Positions 26,515 to 37,382 are shown, counted from the stretch's first letter. The stretch: 64,000 bases of DNA from Typhlomys cinereus (GCA_023101885.1 JALPQD010000295.1:2780505-2844504), one strand, 5' to 3'. The notes: generated from the letters alone by a model not told the origin. Numbers and translations are program-made.

Positions 26515-26750
26515 CAAAATAACTTCTTCCATTTTGAGGAATAATGTGTTTTGTGTCCTAAATATACCACTAATCTTTATCCCAATTGAGCTGATATCAA
26601 ATGATCACCCTTACATTTGAAGGGCAGTAGTTCATCAGCCAGCCTGTCCTCTGAAACCTCTCTTGCATGATTACAACACTGGAAAGTTGATGTCCTTTCA
26701 GCCTGGGCCCCTCCTTCTGCCCCTGGTCTTCAAATTAGTCTAACCTATGA

Positions 26751-26766
26751 ACACTAGAGGGCAGCA
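26751..26766 (+). promoter_or_regulatory. Candidate CTCF-binding motif
   Basis: acactagagggcagca is a very good match to the CTCF core. No V segment was recognised beside it. Confidence 0.5.
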
Positions 26767-27068
26767 AAGAAGCAGTTGAAAATGTCACAAACTATTTCAG
26801 GACAACAAATGGCCCAGCTACTGCTTGACTGTCAAGGAAGGAGAACAGAAAGATTTAAACAGTTTTCTAGGACATACAGGACAAGCAGAGGTATTCCATG
26901 GAGGTATTTGATAGGGCAACACCCAGGACAAAGGTCTGATAAGGAAATGTGCTCTGGGTGCTTCAGGAATCACCTTTCCCTCTGGCTGCTCATACTCTAC
27001 TCGCCCTCTAAGACATGTCAATGCTGTTATCTAGCTAGTTGATGACTTTCAAAAAATTATTATTTTAT

Positions 27069-27346
27069 GGGCTGGAGAGATGGCTCAGGAGTTAAAGCCT
27101 CTGCCTTGCGAGAAGTAGGTACTGATTTTAGATTCCAGGTGGAATCTGAAAATACCAGGTGAAAATGGTGGTGACCTGTACTTCTGGCCCTGGAAGGCAG
27201 ATCCTGGGAAACTCCAGAGCAAAGCTAGGAGGAAGTAGCACAATCCAGGGTGATCCCTGAAGTCAGCTTGGGCCTCCACAGACATACCTAATGTCCCTGA
27301 TACATGCAGATACATACAGAGAAACATACACATGAAGACATACACT
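27069..27346 (+). mobile_element. Older B2-superfamily SINE
   Basis: gggctggagagatggctcag head, body gcagatcctgggaaactcca, tail cactcaaaaaatatt. Approximate target duplication of an att/ttttat-rich site on both sides. It abuts the antisense L1 that begins near 27347. Confidence 0.8.
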
Positions 27347-29995
27347 CAAAAAATATTTTTTTATTTTATGTTAACAATGGGTTTGTGTGTTTTCATTAAC
27401 CCCTATCCACCCCAATTCCCATCCCATCCCATCCCACTGGCTCTCCCCTTCAGCCATTTGTATTCTCTTCCTTTCCCTATGTCTCTTTATATGTGCGATC
27501 CCATATTAGTTAGAGCTTGAATACTTTCTAAGGAGTGAGTGGTCCACCAGTGGGTGACATGTAGAGTATACAGGATCCCCTTTTCTTTTGTCTGGCCACA
27601 GTCCCAGTTGTGTCTCTTGTGATCGTCTGCATTCCATGGCAAAGTGTTGCTAAGCCAACTGCTATAAGGGGTCTAGTGAAAGTAGACAAGCATTGCATTG
27701 ACTTCTGTGGCATGACAGCCCTGATATGGACATGGGCTACAGTCTGATATTATCTTGCCCAGCCCTCCAACTCTAACTCTTACTTTCCCCTCTTCCACAA
27801 GTTTGCCTGAGGCAAAGGTAGTTTAGATGTCCTCATTAGGGCTGACTCATCTGCATAAGCTTTATACTTGTACTTTGGACAGTCATGGTTTTCTGCATTG
27901 TGGATCTTCTTTTGCACATGGATATGGCTTGGTTGGGTACTGAATGCTTCTATGATGTATGAGTATAATGATAGGTGTCTAGATGGTGGCTTAATATCAA
28001 GCATTTATATTTAGCATTAAGAAGTTTGTTTCTTCTATGGGCCTATAGTCTTTTTATCTGTGAGTGTCCAGCTTGGCTTACAGTACCAGGGATGTTTCTT
28101 TCTACTTTACTGATATTATAGGAATTCCACTTGAAAGTATCATTCTACAGATTCAAAGTTGGAATATACATATAAGGGAGAACATGTGACATCTGTCTTT
28201 CTGTGTCTGGAATATTTCACTCAATATTATATCTTCCAAATTACATCCATTTGTCAGCAAATTCCATAATGTCATTTTTCTTGACAGCTGAATAGTACAC
28301 AATTGTGTATATGTACCACAATTTACTATCTCTAGGTGTTTTCTGGTTGAACTTTTAGGGTTTCTTAGGTATAGAATCACATCTGCAAATAGAGATGACT
28401 TCACTTTTTCTTTCCTATTTATGCCCCTTTTATCTTTCTCTTTTTTTTCTTATAGCTATAGTTAAGACATCAAGTACAATGTTAAATAGAAATGATAAGA
28501 GTAGACGGTCTTGTCTAATTTCTGATTTCAGTGGGAATGCTTTGATATTTTTGCCAATGAGTATAATATTTACTGTGGACTTATATATAAACTTTAACTG
28601 TGTTGAGATAGATTCTTTCCATCCCTATTGTCTCCAGGATTTTCTATCAAGAAAGGGTTTTGAAGTTTGTCAAAAGCTTTTTCTACATCCAAGTTATAAA
28701 AATATGTGGCTTTTGTCTTTGAGTCTGTTAATATATGGATTACAATTATTGACTTTCATATATAGAAACATTCATATACCTCTATGATAAAACCAACTTG
28801 GTCACAATGAATAATCTTATTGATATAGTTCTCAATACAGTTTGTAAATATTTCATTGGGAATTTTTGCATCTGTGTTTATTAATGAGATTGGTCTACAA
28901 TTTTTTTGTGGTTTGGGGATTAATAAAATACTGACTTCTTATAAGCAGTTTGAAAGCATTCCTTCCTTTTGTATCTCATGAAATAACTAAAAGAATAATA
29001 GTATTAATTTTTCCTTAATATCTTGTAGAATTCTGTGTTGAATTCATCTGGTTTTGTTTTTGGAGATTTGTGGTTACTGTTTCAATTTAAAATTTTTATA
29101 TGGATCTGTTTAAGTCATTAGTTCCTCAGGATTCAACTTTGGTAAATCACAAGTCTTTGAAATTCCTCTATTTCTTTTGGATATTACATCTTGGTAGACT
29201 ATATTTTTGAAATACTCCTCCTTTTGAGTTCTCAGTTTCCTCAGTGTCTCTTGGAATATCATCCATTTTGTCTCTAAATCTATTTTATTTGGGTTTTTCT
29301 CTCTCTTTTGATTTTTGTTAGTTAGGCTAAAGGTTTGTAAATATTGGATTCAGGAAGAAATTACAAAGGAAATTCAAGATTTCTGAAAGCGAATGATAAT
29401 GAAAATACAACTTACCAATATTGTTTATATTTTCAAAGAACCAACTCTTTGTTTCAATGATTCTTTGTACAGTTTATTCTTTATAGTTCTTTATTTCTAT
29501 TTCATTAATTCTCCTTTGAATTTGTTCACGTCTGTCTGCCTGGTACCTTTGGTATTAGTTTTTGTTTATGCAAGCCTTTAAGTTGCATTATTAGGTTGTT
29601 TATTTGTGATGTTTTTCTTTTTCTGGTGTAACTATTGACTGTTATAAACTTTTCTCTTAAGACTGCTTTCATTGCGTCCTGTAGATTTTGGTGTCACGTT
29701 AACATTCTTATTGTTTCTGGGAAATTTTCAATTTCCTGTTTGATTTCTTCTTTAGCCATTCCTCATTCAATAATGTGTTGTTTGGTTTCCAAGACCTTGA
29801 GTGTTTTCTAGTGTTTCCCTTGCTATAGATGTTAAGCTTTATTCTATGGTGGTCAGATAGAAAACAGGATATAAATTTCAATTTGTTTGTATTTGTGGAG
29901 ACAACTTGGGTCCTAGTATATGGTCTATTTTGAAGAAGGTTCCATGTGTTGCTAAATAGAATGTGTATTTCTTGGTGTTTGTATTCAATTCATAA
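27347..29995 (-). mobile_element. 5'-truncated L1, antisense
   Basis: Begins with the complement of the poly(A)/purine tract (27347-27520), then 3' UTR, ORF2 end (around 28200-28330, with a gap) and a decayed reverse transcriptase region. It ends in endonuclease-side sequence (ctttattctatggtggtcag). No long frame survives. It stops about 190 bp beyond the 3' end of the TRDV1-like pseudogene RSS. Confidence 0.8.
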
Positions 29996-30185
29996 CAGAA
30001 TATATTAGGAGAAAGTTGTTCCTGACACCTGTTTTCAATGAGACAGAAGGAAGTGTTACTTAGAAATCAATCTTCTGATCCAGACCACAGTTGACAGGGC
30101 CACCGTGCTACCTTTTTATCTGACATCTGCAGGTGTGCATCCAGCTGGACTCCGGCAGCCTGGCCTGTGTCTGATGGAGCCCCTG

Positions 30186-30224
30186 AGTTTTTGTTCAGCT
30201 TTTATGGTTATTTCTAATGCTGTG
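30186..30224 (-). promoter_or_regulatory. Preserved 23-RSS beside the TRDV1-like pseudogene
   Basis: On the minus strand: CACAGCA (30224-30218), 23-bp spacer (30217-30195), nonamer ACAAAAACT (30194-30186). The nonamer is the same as that of the functional TRDV1-like gene, the spacers share aataaaagctg, and the critical CAC of the heptamer is kept. It may still be cut by RAG; that is inference. Confidence 0.82.
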
Positions 30225-30744
30225 GGTTCCAGGACAGCACAGGAATACTTCAATGAATCTTCTAGGTGTAGGGCAGAGATGGTGAGAGTGATGCACAGTT
30301 GGCTTCTGGAAGTGCTGTGGCCTCTCAGTGGACTCTCAGCAACAGGGCTCTGGTGAATAAGAAAATAATTTCTTCCATGGGAATCTGCTCATAATCAAGA
30401 AAGGGAGTATAAAGCTGGTACAAAATGTCCAGGGTGACTGCTTCCTCTGCCTCCTGGATAAGAGTGAGGGAATCCAAGTCAGTTTCTGGGCCACACCAAA
30501 TATGTGGGGACCATCAGAAATCAAAACCGACCCTCTGAGGCAGTGAATGAAATAATGTAACAGTCAGACCAATTCAGAACTGACACACAAACTGAACTGA
30601 AGTCAGAGTTCACCTGCTTTTCTTGTGTGGTCCATGTGAAGCACTGTGTGCTGGGTGCATCGCTGCATCCATAACCTCCATGAACCATGTGTATTAGAGC
30701 AGGTGATGATGGCCCTGAACATTCATGGCAGGCTGAGGAGGCAT
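30225..30744 (-). pseudogene. Degenerate TRDV1-like V segment
   Basis: A second copy of the TRDV1-type segment, clearly broken. The leader (from ATG 30744) diverges after MPP and runs into a stop. The position of the GT donor now reads AT. The V exon (about 30501-30225) is preceded by CCCCACAT where the functional copy has CCCACAG, so the acceptor AG is lost. The reading frame shifts at least twice, the Cys23 TGT is out of frame with flanking framework, the Trp41 codon is not kept, and a TGA follows the second framework. The end is still recognisable: ISALHLEDSLKYSCAVLEP in one frame. The exon is about 25 bp shorter than the intact copy. The 5' flank also aligns to that of the functional gene, so it arose by duplication of a whole V unit. 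It cannot encode a receptor chain as it stands. Confidence 0.85.
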
Positions 30745-31159
30745 GAAGTGCGTGGCTGTCTTCATGGATGTGCTGTGTTCTGCCTCAGCTCAAAGTTCAG
30801 GGTCTCAAAGTGTCTGGCAGCGTCCTCTGCATACCTGTGTCCTCTTGCTGTGCCCCAATCAGGAAATAGATTTTCTTAGATCCACAGACCACAGTGTCTG
30901 TGTAAGATGAGGGAAAAAAAATGAGTTACCACAAACTGTTGCTATCTACTTGCCTTTCCTTGGTAAGTAATGTAGGTAATATCTAAGAAGAGAAAACTAG
31001 GAAAGCCATTAGCTTAGAGGACAAGGGCTGAAGCACACACTGACTAAACTGAGTAACACACATCAATGCTATTTGAAGCAGTGGTTTAGAGACCTATTTA
31101 AAATAGAATTTGTTATCAGTGATGGACTCCCCTTGAAATCTAGTTACTGGTCATTCATT

Positions 31160-31345
31160 CAACACATATGTATACATATCTATCTCCTTATTTCTTTTGT
31201 TCTATGGTTTAGGCTTTCCTTTCCAGGGCCAGAATTACAGACTTCTACAATCTCTGCCCAGAATTTTTACATGGAATTGAGGGATTTCAACTCAGGTCTT
31301 TTTGCTATGGAGACAAACACTTTAACCACTGAATTATCTCCCCAA
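31160..31345 (-). mobile_element. Fragment of an older B2-superfamily SINE, antisense
   Basis: Only the head half is recognisable: tttcaactcaggtctttttg, then taaccactgaattatctccc, the complement of the gagataattcagtggtta head. Confidence 0.65.
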
Positions 31346-31782
31346 TTGCAACGTGTATTTTTTTCATCAAAAATCTACGAAATTTATGAGAAATGAAATA
31401 CTCAAGGTACTCTGTCTCTCAGTAAAAAAGGAAATTATCTGCAAAATAATTACAGCATCCGTTCCTTCCTTTCTGAGCGCTATGACTATTTAATTTTTGC
31501 AGTTTTCTATACTTAATAAGGATACCTAAAAGCGAAATGATAAAGACCAAACCTTCAACTCTCTACTTGATGAAATTACCACAGAAATAAAGTCTTGTTT
31601 GAAAATCTAATGTTGAAGTTTGTTTGTTACATTTTAAGATGAAAACATTCAATCACATTACCTCCACCCCAAAAGAATTATGCTTATTAGATCACATGTG
31701 CTAGAATTGTTGCAATAACACATGTTCCCACCCACTGACTAAATGTTTTCAGTTTCTCTTGTCAAAATCAGTGTGTTTCTAA

Positions 31783-32879
31783 ATTATATTAAGTGAAGTA
31801 TTCCAGACCCAGTAAATTAAGCACCGTATGTACTCCCTATTAGGTGGCTCCTAGTACCAAACCCACCTAAAGACACTCAAGGATAAATCTTTGTAATACC
31901 TACAGTAATTGCAAGGAATATGAACAGGAGAGATGTGGTAGGAGAGCCACACCAGAAACAAGGAGAGAGAGGGACCATGTTACAGCAGAGAAAATAGGCC
32001 ACTATCAAGGACTGCAAATGAGTAATGAGACATCTGGTTAAGTTCACAGACTTTCGTTCCTGATCATTTACAACTGAGGGGGTATGATCGCATCAGAAGG
32101 GGAGGGCATATAGTTTGGCAGATAAAAAGTAACCATTTTGCAAATCGGTGATTGACCCCTCCCTCACTGCGGTTTCCTACCTTTATTACATCTACCTTTG
32201 AATATACTCTTATAACAAGACTTTAGTTTAACAGCTTTTTATCTCTGGCCAGGGGGTGATATCCAATACCCATCAGGATGGAGTGAAGGGCATTGCAGGA
32301 GCAGCAAAACTGAAAAAAAAAATCAACAAACTATAATCCAGAACATCAGAGACTCTATATCAACCACCTGGAACTAGGCCAGCCTAATCTCTCCCCATCC
32401 TGAAGCTCAGGGAAATTTGCGGAAGAGGGGGCGGTAAGAGTGTAAGAGCACAAGGATGGGAGGAGCAATGATATGCAAGATACTCCACACAAGTTAGGGC
32501 TGAAGCAATCATAATTGGACTTTGCATGCCCTGTGCAATGTCCAACACACTATTGACTCCTCAAATTCTAGCATTTGCTAAAGGCACCAAGATCTTTGGA
32601 GACAAGGGATTGAAAGCCACAGTAGTGTTCCTATGCTTAAGGGGAACACAGGAAAGGGTTCTGGGAAATGCCACTGGGTCCTTGCACCTCAGGAGAGGAG
32701 GACCCAGAGGAGAGTCTGGCATGCACATTAAAGGATGCTCCAGGAATGGGAGGGGGAGGCACTGGGGGATAGGAAGGGAGGAGGGAGGGGAGGGGGGCAT
32801 AGGGCAGTGGCAGGTTGGAGGGAGGGAGGGGACTGGTGTACCTGTTAAAGTTGTATGAATATAAATAAAAATAAATAAA
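31783..32879 (+). mobile_element. 5'-truncated L1 3' end with target duplication
   Basis: Starts in the last codons of ORF2, then the full 3' UTR with G-rich tract (32743-32832) and tail. Flanked by tgtgtttctaa at 31772-31782 and 32880-32890, so a single clean insertion. Confidence 0.88.
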
Positions 32880-32890
32880 TGTGTTTCTAA

Positions 32891-33764
32891 TTTGTGAAAT
32901 AGCTTGAGAATAAGCGTACCAAATATGCTGAAATTTGCTCCCACATGTTTGTCTGTATGGGGTGGAGGAGGCATTCCAAGTCCATCATGCCAAAAGTAAT
33001 GGCTGAATTTTTGTATATTGCTATGATTGTGTTAAATATATCTGAGTATTCCATTTGATTTCATGATTTCAATGGATGAATTAGCATCAAAGAGCCAAAA
33101 GGCACAAAACAAAGAAGCACAGAATAAGGTCTCTGAACGCATTGATACATTTGATACAGATTCAAATATTAGACCAGTGAGCAGCAAAGAAAGAGCTTTC
33201 TAGCTAGTGACTGCACTCCTGTATCCTTTTCTGGTGAGTCTCCAGAGGAAGCTGACACCTCATTTGCAGTTACACAGGTGGAGACCCTAGCAGCCTGAGG
33301 AGCAGTACAGCTTCTCTTTGTTTGAAGAGGCCTTGTGCAGTTCTCCTGACACAGTTGGCTCCCTCAGCAGCAGGCAGCAACTACATCTGAAATGTGATCT
33401 TTATTTCTAAGCAGCGAAAGGATTATCAAATTCGAATATCCTAGGATGTCTAAGTAGAGACATGCATCTAATTCTATACATTGTTATCTCCTTCATGTGA
33501 TTCACTTGGAAAATGGTAACACCTAATAAGAGATAAAGTACACTGTGGAAGGAAGGGTTCAAAGAAATACATCACTGAAAATTTGTAAGTTTAGTAAATT
33601 AATCTGAGAGGTTTATATGAAATGAAGTATTATGAACCCTGTTGTAAGCAAACAGAAAATACTATGAAATCTGTGATTATACACATTTATTTAGAATTTG
33701 ACTCTTCTTTTGTATCTAACCTGGTAATAGAGTGACACGTGTTTGTCAGTCATTGGCTTCTCCA
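32891..33764. other. No gene recognised
   Basis: 33200-33400 is less AT-rich than its surroundings but has no V framework, splice or RSS pattern. Confidence 0.45.
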
Positions 33765-34137
33765 CAGAGACAAGTCAAAAGTCCTCGTTCCGTCCTCTCT
33801 ATCCCATACCATGACAATGGATCACAGGCTCTAAGATCCTTAGAGGCAAGGGATTAATAGACACAGTAGTGTTCCTATACTAAAGGAGAACACAAAAAAG
33901 AGCTCTAGGCAATGCTACTGAGTCCTTACACCCATCAGAGAGGAGGACACAGAGGGAAGTTTGACATGCACACTAAAGGATGCTCCAGGAATGGGGGGGG
34001 CACCAGGAGGAAGGGGGGAAAGGAAGGGGAAAAGGAGGGAAGGGAGCAAGAGGATCCAGGGAGGGGTGGAAGGAGGGAGGGGAACAGGGTACCTATCAAG
34101 TTTGTATGACTGGAAAAAATAAATTAAAAAAAAAAGA
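33765..34137 (+). mobile_element. L1 3' end
   Basis: acaggctctaagatccttag, cacactaaaggatgctccag, a G-rich tract (33992-34084), ggtacctatcaagtttgtat and a poly(A). No clear target duplication was seen. Confidence 0.8.
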
Positions 34138-34816
34138 ACTTGAGGGGAGCAGGCCCTCTGCTCAGACAATGACGGCAAAATAGACTTTTAAGTCTCAATG
34201 CCAGTGGGCTTTAGCATGCTAACAGCAGCATTTAAGGCCTGGCAGGTACAGTGCAGACCTGTGCTACTTTTATTAAAAGTCTTTGGACAGGAAAATCACC
34301 AGTCATGGAAATTCAACTATTCTGCCACATTGTTGCCAGGAGGTACACAGTATGTTTGAAGCTATTTTGCAATTCTTGATTTAGTTTTTATGAAAATAAA
34401 AAAACTTTCTCTAAATAGTAATCCATGAAAAAATTCATGAAAAATACTCAAGGTCTAAGTGGTGTCCAAATACAATTATTTCTTGTTTCAGACACTGAGG
34501 TTTAGACATTGAGTGAAATTTGCCTGGTGAAGGTGTTTATATCAAGCTCTCAAGTTCCCAAAGTATGTGTTCATTTGATAATCCACTCCATGGATAAATT
34601 CATATGGAAATAGAATTATTTTATGGTAAATTATTCTCAGCCTCTTTCAGATTCCTTTGTAAAATTTCAAAACTCATACTGGAATGAAATTGGAACCACA
34701 TCATCAGATGCACACCAAGGGCAGAGCTGTCACATTGACTACTTTCCTGCTCTGGGCAGCATGTATGCATCTCATTGGGCCCTGGGCGTCAGAAGATGCT
34801 CACCTCAGGGCTCCTG
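34138..34816. other. 3' flank of the TRDV1-like gene, nothing recognised
   Basis: AT-rich single-copy-looking sequence up to the RSS nonamer. Confidence 0.5.
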
Positions 34817-34855
34817 AGTTTTTGTCCAGCTTTTATTGCCAGTTTGCACACTGTG
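34817..34855 (-). promoter_or_regulatory. V-segment recombination signal (23-RSS) of the TRDV1-like gene
   Basis: On the minus strand: heptamer CACAGTG (34855-34849), 23-bp spacer (34848-34826), nonamer ACAAAAACT (34825-34817). The heptamer is perfect and the nonamer differs from consensus only at the last base. Confidence 0.94.
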
Positions 34856-35412
34856 AGTGAGTTCCCAGAGTGCACAGAGGTACGTCACTGAATCTTCCAG
34901 CTGCAAGGCTGAGATGGTAAAGCTGGTGATTTTATCTGCTTCCTGGAAATACACTGAATAACGACTGTTCTCATGGTTTTGATCATAAGAACTCCGCCGA
35001 GTAAGGAAAATAATCTCGCCACTAGGAAGTTGCTTATACCAAAAAATATAGAAAGAGTGCTGACTTGTTTCATAGGAACAATACAGGGTGACTCTTTCCC
35101 CTTCTTGCTTTGATGTATCTGGTGGGGTTTGAGTCACTTTCTGGGTCACACTGGATCCTGTGGGACAATCAGAAAAACATAGATGATTTTCTGAGGTAAT
35201 GAATAAAGTACTGTAATATTTAGGCTAATTTAGACCCCAAAACAAACTGAAGTCACAGTTTGTTTTCCTTCATCTCCTTTCCTCCTTGGTCCATGCACAT
35301 CACAAGCAAATGGGCACGATGCTGTATGTGCGGCCACTCGTGAGCCATCCATACCAGAGAAGGCGAAGGCTATGAACACCCACAGCAAGCTGGAGTGAGG
35401 CATGTGGCACAT
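34856..35412 (-). CDS. TRDV1: T-cell receptor delta variable segment, TRDV1-like, apparently functional
   Basis: Germline V segment of the TRDV1 type, used mainly by gamma-delta T cells. The leader exon has two in-frame ATGs, at 35412 and 35403. The second gives MPHSSLLWVFIAFAFSG, the more normal leader length; the first adds MCH. Donor GTATGG begins at 35354, the intron is 35354-35158, the acceptor is CCACAG, and the V exon is 35157-34856. Splicing gives AFSGSSVTQKVTQTP, then ERVTLYC (Cys23), YETSQHSFYIFWYKQLPSGE (Trp41), SRYSVYFQEADK and ISALQLEDSVTYLCALWELT (Cys104). The SSLL-VF-AF leader, YIFWYKQLPS and ISALQLEDS match human TRDV1 as I recall it. TRAV14 and TRAV19 are related but fit less well. 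There is no stop or frameshift. It is followed by a near-ideal 23-RSS and has a degenerate paralogue about 4.6 kb further along the locus. Confidence 0.92.
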
Positions 35413-35530
35413 GTCTGTTGATGGATATGTCTGCTCTGCCTCAGCTCAAAGTTCAGTGTCTCTGGCCTGACAGTGTGCATTTGTATGCCTGTGTTCTTAT
35501 GCTATGCACCAAACAGGAAATGAGGTTTCT
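35413..35530 (-). promoter_or_regulatory. Probable V promoter region of the TRDV1-like gene
   Basis: This is the sequence immediately 5' of the leader ATG. The block reading ctgaactttgagctgaggca on the minus strand (around 35437-35457) is conserved in the diverged paralogue upstream of 30744, as are parts further 5'. Conservation after the coding part has decayed suggests the copied unit included the promoter. No TATA box was recognised; specific factor sites are not assigned. Confidence 0.5.
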
Positions 35531-35606
35531 TATGATACTATCTAATAGGTGGATTCTTTTCCTCCATTGATTAAAAGATTAAAAGGAGACTGTCTAGAGC
35601 AAACGG

Positions 35607-35654
<48 letters not shown>
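35607..35654 (+). repeat. (AC)n microsatellite
   Basis: About 22 perfect AC units, roughly 200 bp upstream of the TRDV1-like leader. Confidence 0.97.
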
Positions 35655-35655
<1 letters not shown>

Positions 35656-35742
35656 TTATATATAAATATATTATTTTTAAGGATGGGCCTGAATTGGTAG
35701 TACCTGAGTCTCCTCATTACCCTTCTGGATTGAGTTTTGCTA

Positions 35743-36147
35743 GACTGTAAGAATTCTTACATCCTCTCTTCACAGTAATTCTTCTGGTTGGTGGTCTGAT
35801 ATCTCATACCATGCCTTTTGCCATGGGATTGATCCTCAACACTCCATACCTCAGGCCATCTTGCAGCTTTCGCATGGCAGAAAGCTGAATGTGTCACACC
35901 CATGTGGCAGTTGTCTCTCTTGGTTGCTTTGTAATTAACTCTTTGTCTATGGGGTGGTCTGGGTGGTCTCTCAGGAATAAGACTTGCTAGAAGTCATTCT
36001 TATTTACAGTTTAGCTTTCTACAATTAGCTGCATTAGTCTATATGGGGTATTGGGAACTAATCCTATGGTAAAAGGCATGATATGAGATATCAGACAGCC
36101 ACCCAGAGGAATTACTGTAAGGAGACGATGTGGGAATTCTTACAGTC
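35743..36147. mobile_element. 405-bp element with long terminal inverted repeats and TA flanks (MITE-like)
   Basis: The outer about 110 bp at each end (35743-35853 and 36040-36147) are inverted copies of each other, by eye about 85% identical, both beginning GACTGTAAGAATTC and sharing GTCTGATATCTCATA and CATGCCTTTT. Each end is flanked by TA (35741-35742 and 36148-36149), the target duplication of Tc1/mariner-type transposons. The roughly 185-bp middle has no coding potential. No family was recognised. Alternatives are a chance inverted duplication or a known non-autonomous element that I do not recall. Confidence 0.6.
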
Positions 36148-36191
36148 TAACAAGCCATATAATATTAAGTCATATAAAAAGACAATAATGC

Positions 36192-36495
36192 GGGGCTGGA
36201 GAGGTGGCTCAGGGGTTAAGCCTCTGCCTTGCAGGGGGAAGGTCCTGAGTTTGGATCCTAGACCCCACGTATAGACACCAGGCGGAAGCGGGGGCGGCCT
36301 GCGTTTCTGGTCCTGGTAGGGCGGAGCCTGTGAATCCCGGGGCAGAGTAAACAAGGAGGAGATGGAGGCGTCCATGGTGGTTCCCGAATTCGTCCGTGGT
36401 TCTACATACACACACACATATACACGCCGCACACACATACACACCACGCACACACACAATTGAATAAATAAGATATAATATAAAAAATTAAAAAA
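36192..36495 (+). mobile_element. Young lineage-specific B2-superfamily SINE
   Basis: Head ggggctggagaggtggctca with tRNA-like promoter boxes, a body containing gcggaagcgggggcggcctg, a (CA)n stretch and an A-rich tail. Near-perfect target duplication aaaaagacaataatgc at 36176-36191 and 36496-36511. It is inserted just downstream of the TIR element. Confidence 0.9.
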
Positions 36496-36910
36496 AAAAA
36501 GACAATAATGCCTGGAAGCTATTTTTGCCAGGACATGGAGGTGTTTCCTTTTCTTCTAGCCTATTTCTCTGACTGCCCACAAAAGGAAGCTGCCTTGCTC
36601 TGAATCCATCACTTCAGGTCGTAGAACATATGGCTGATAAATACATGACAGAGTCCAGCACATGACAGATTACTTAGTGGATATGTATTTCTCTGGCAGG
36701 TTATACATGTACCTATAATATGATCATAAAGAACCTGTAATACTGAGAGCTGGTACCAAGAGGAATCACAGATTGAGCAAGGGGTCACATTGATGTTACA
36801 ACTTTATCTGGGATAATCTGGGGAACTCATTTAGATAGCATTTATTATGAAACATTCAATCTTGTAATCAACTGACTGTGACTGATCCTCTATTAAGCTC
36901 ATTGTTTTAG

Positions 36911-37376
36911 TGTTGCCAAATCCCCACCTGGCCAGCCGGGGAAAGGAGACCTCGAGGAAATGGCGGCCTCAAGGCTTGAGGCAAATGGGTGAGCTCAGTG
37001 ACAGGATCACCTGTCGCTTATATAGGGGTCAGGGGTCCAATCAGGTGTGGCCACCTCTCCACTCAGAGGGAGGGGGAGAGCAGCCACCAATCAATTAGCT
37101 GTTTACTAGTTGTCCATTACAAAGGCAGGTTAGATGGCCACTTCCCATTGTTGTTCATCCCTCTTCCCATTGATTGTTCATCTCCCCTTCCCATTGGTTG
37201 TTCATCCGTCCTTCCCATTGGTGGTTCATCCCTCCTTCCCATTGGTGGTTCATCCCTCCGCCTGTATGGTTCCTCTGTTAGACATGTCCAGGGCATGTCG
37301 GCACTTGTCTGGGCTTGTCTGTAACCAGACCTCCTGGGAGCCAAGACTAGGGCGTCCCTGAATCAATGGTGCCACA
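36911..37376 (+). mobile_element. Solo endogenous retrovirus LTR with 6-bp target duplication
   Basis: Starts TGTTGCC, ends GGTGCCACA, and is flanked by TTTTAG on both sides (36905-36910 and 37377-37382). The 466-bp length, TG...CA ends and 6-bp duplication are those of a class II (ERVK/IAP-like) LTR. A TATA motif (TTATATAG, about 37018-37025) supports plus orientation. Downstream are tandem 24-bp units. There is no internal retroviral sequence on either side, so this is a solo LTR left by recombination between two LTRs. It is non-coding. Confidence 0.8.
37141..37258 (+). repeat. 24-bp tandem repeat inside the solo LTR
   Basis: Five units of the type cttcccattggtggttcatc + cctc. The last two (37211-37234 and 37235-37258) are identical, the first is 22 bp. 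They lie after the TATA motif in the presumed R region, where IAP-type LTRs also carry variable pyrimidine-rich repeats. Confidence 0.85.
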
Positions 37377-37382
37377 TTTTAG

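Larger units (their letters stand above)
26011..27068. other. No gene recognised
   Basis: Contains simple repeats and the CTCF-like motif at 26751. Frames at 26776-27042 have no family signature. Confidence 0.45.

Noticed and set aside
26580..27050. Possible TRAV24-type segment next to the CTCF-like motif
   Set aside because: No Cys-Trp-Cys framework or heptamer-23-nonamer was seen; TRAV24 probably lies beyond the low-coordinate edge or is lost.
30105..30356. Plus-strand 83-codon frame
   Set aside because: Antisense shadow of the TRDV1-like pseudogene and its RSS.
32526..32974. Overlapping frames of 110 and 137 codons on the two strands
   Set aside because: Both lie in an L1 3' UTR with a G-rich tract; no protein family.
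33200..33400. Possible further V pseudogene
   Set aside because: Base composition is suggestive, but no framework motif, splice pair or RSS could be found on either strand.
36192..36270. tRNA gene suggested by the internal promoter boxes
   Set aside because: It is the tRNA-derived head of a SINE, not a folded tRNA gene.
37141..37258. CRISPR-like array of 24-bp units
   Set aside because: Units are contiguous without spacers and lie inside an LTR of a mammalian genome.
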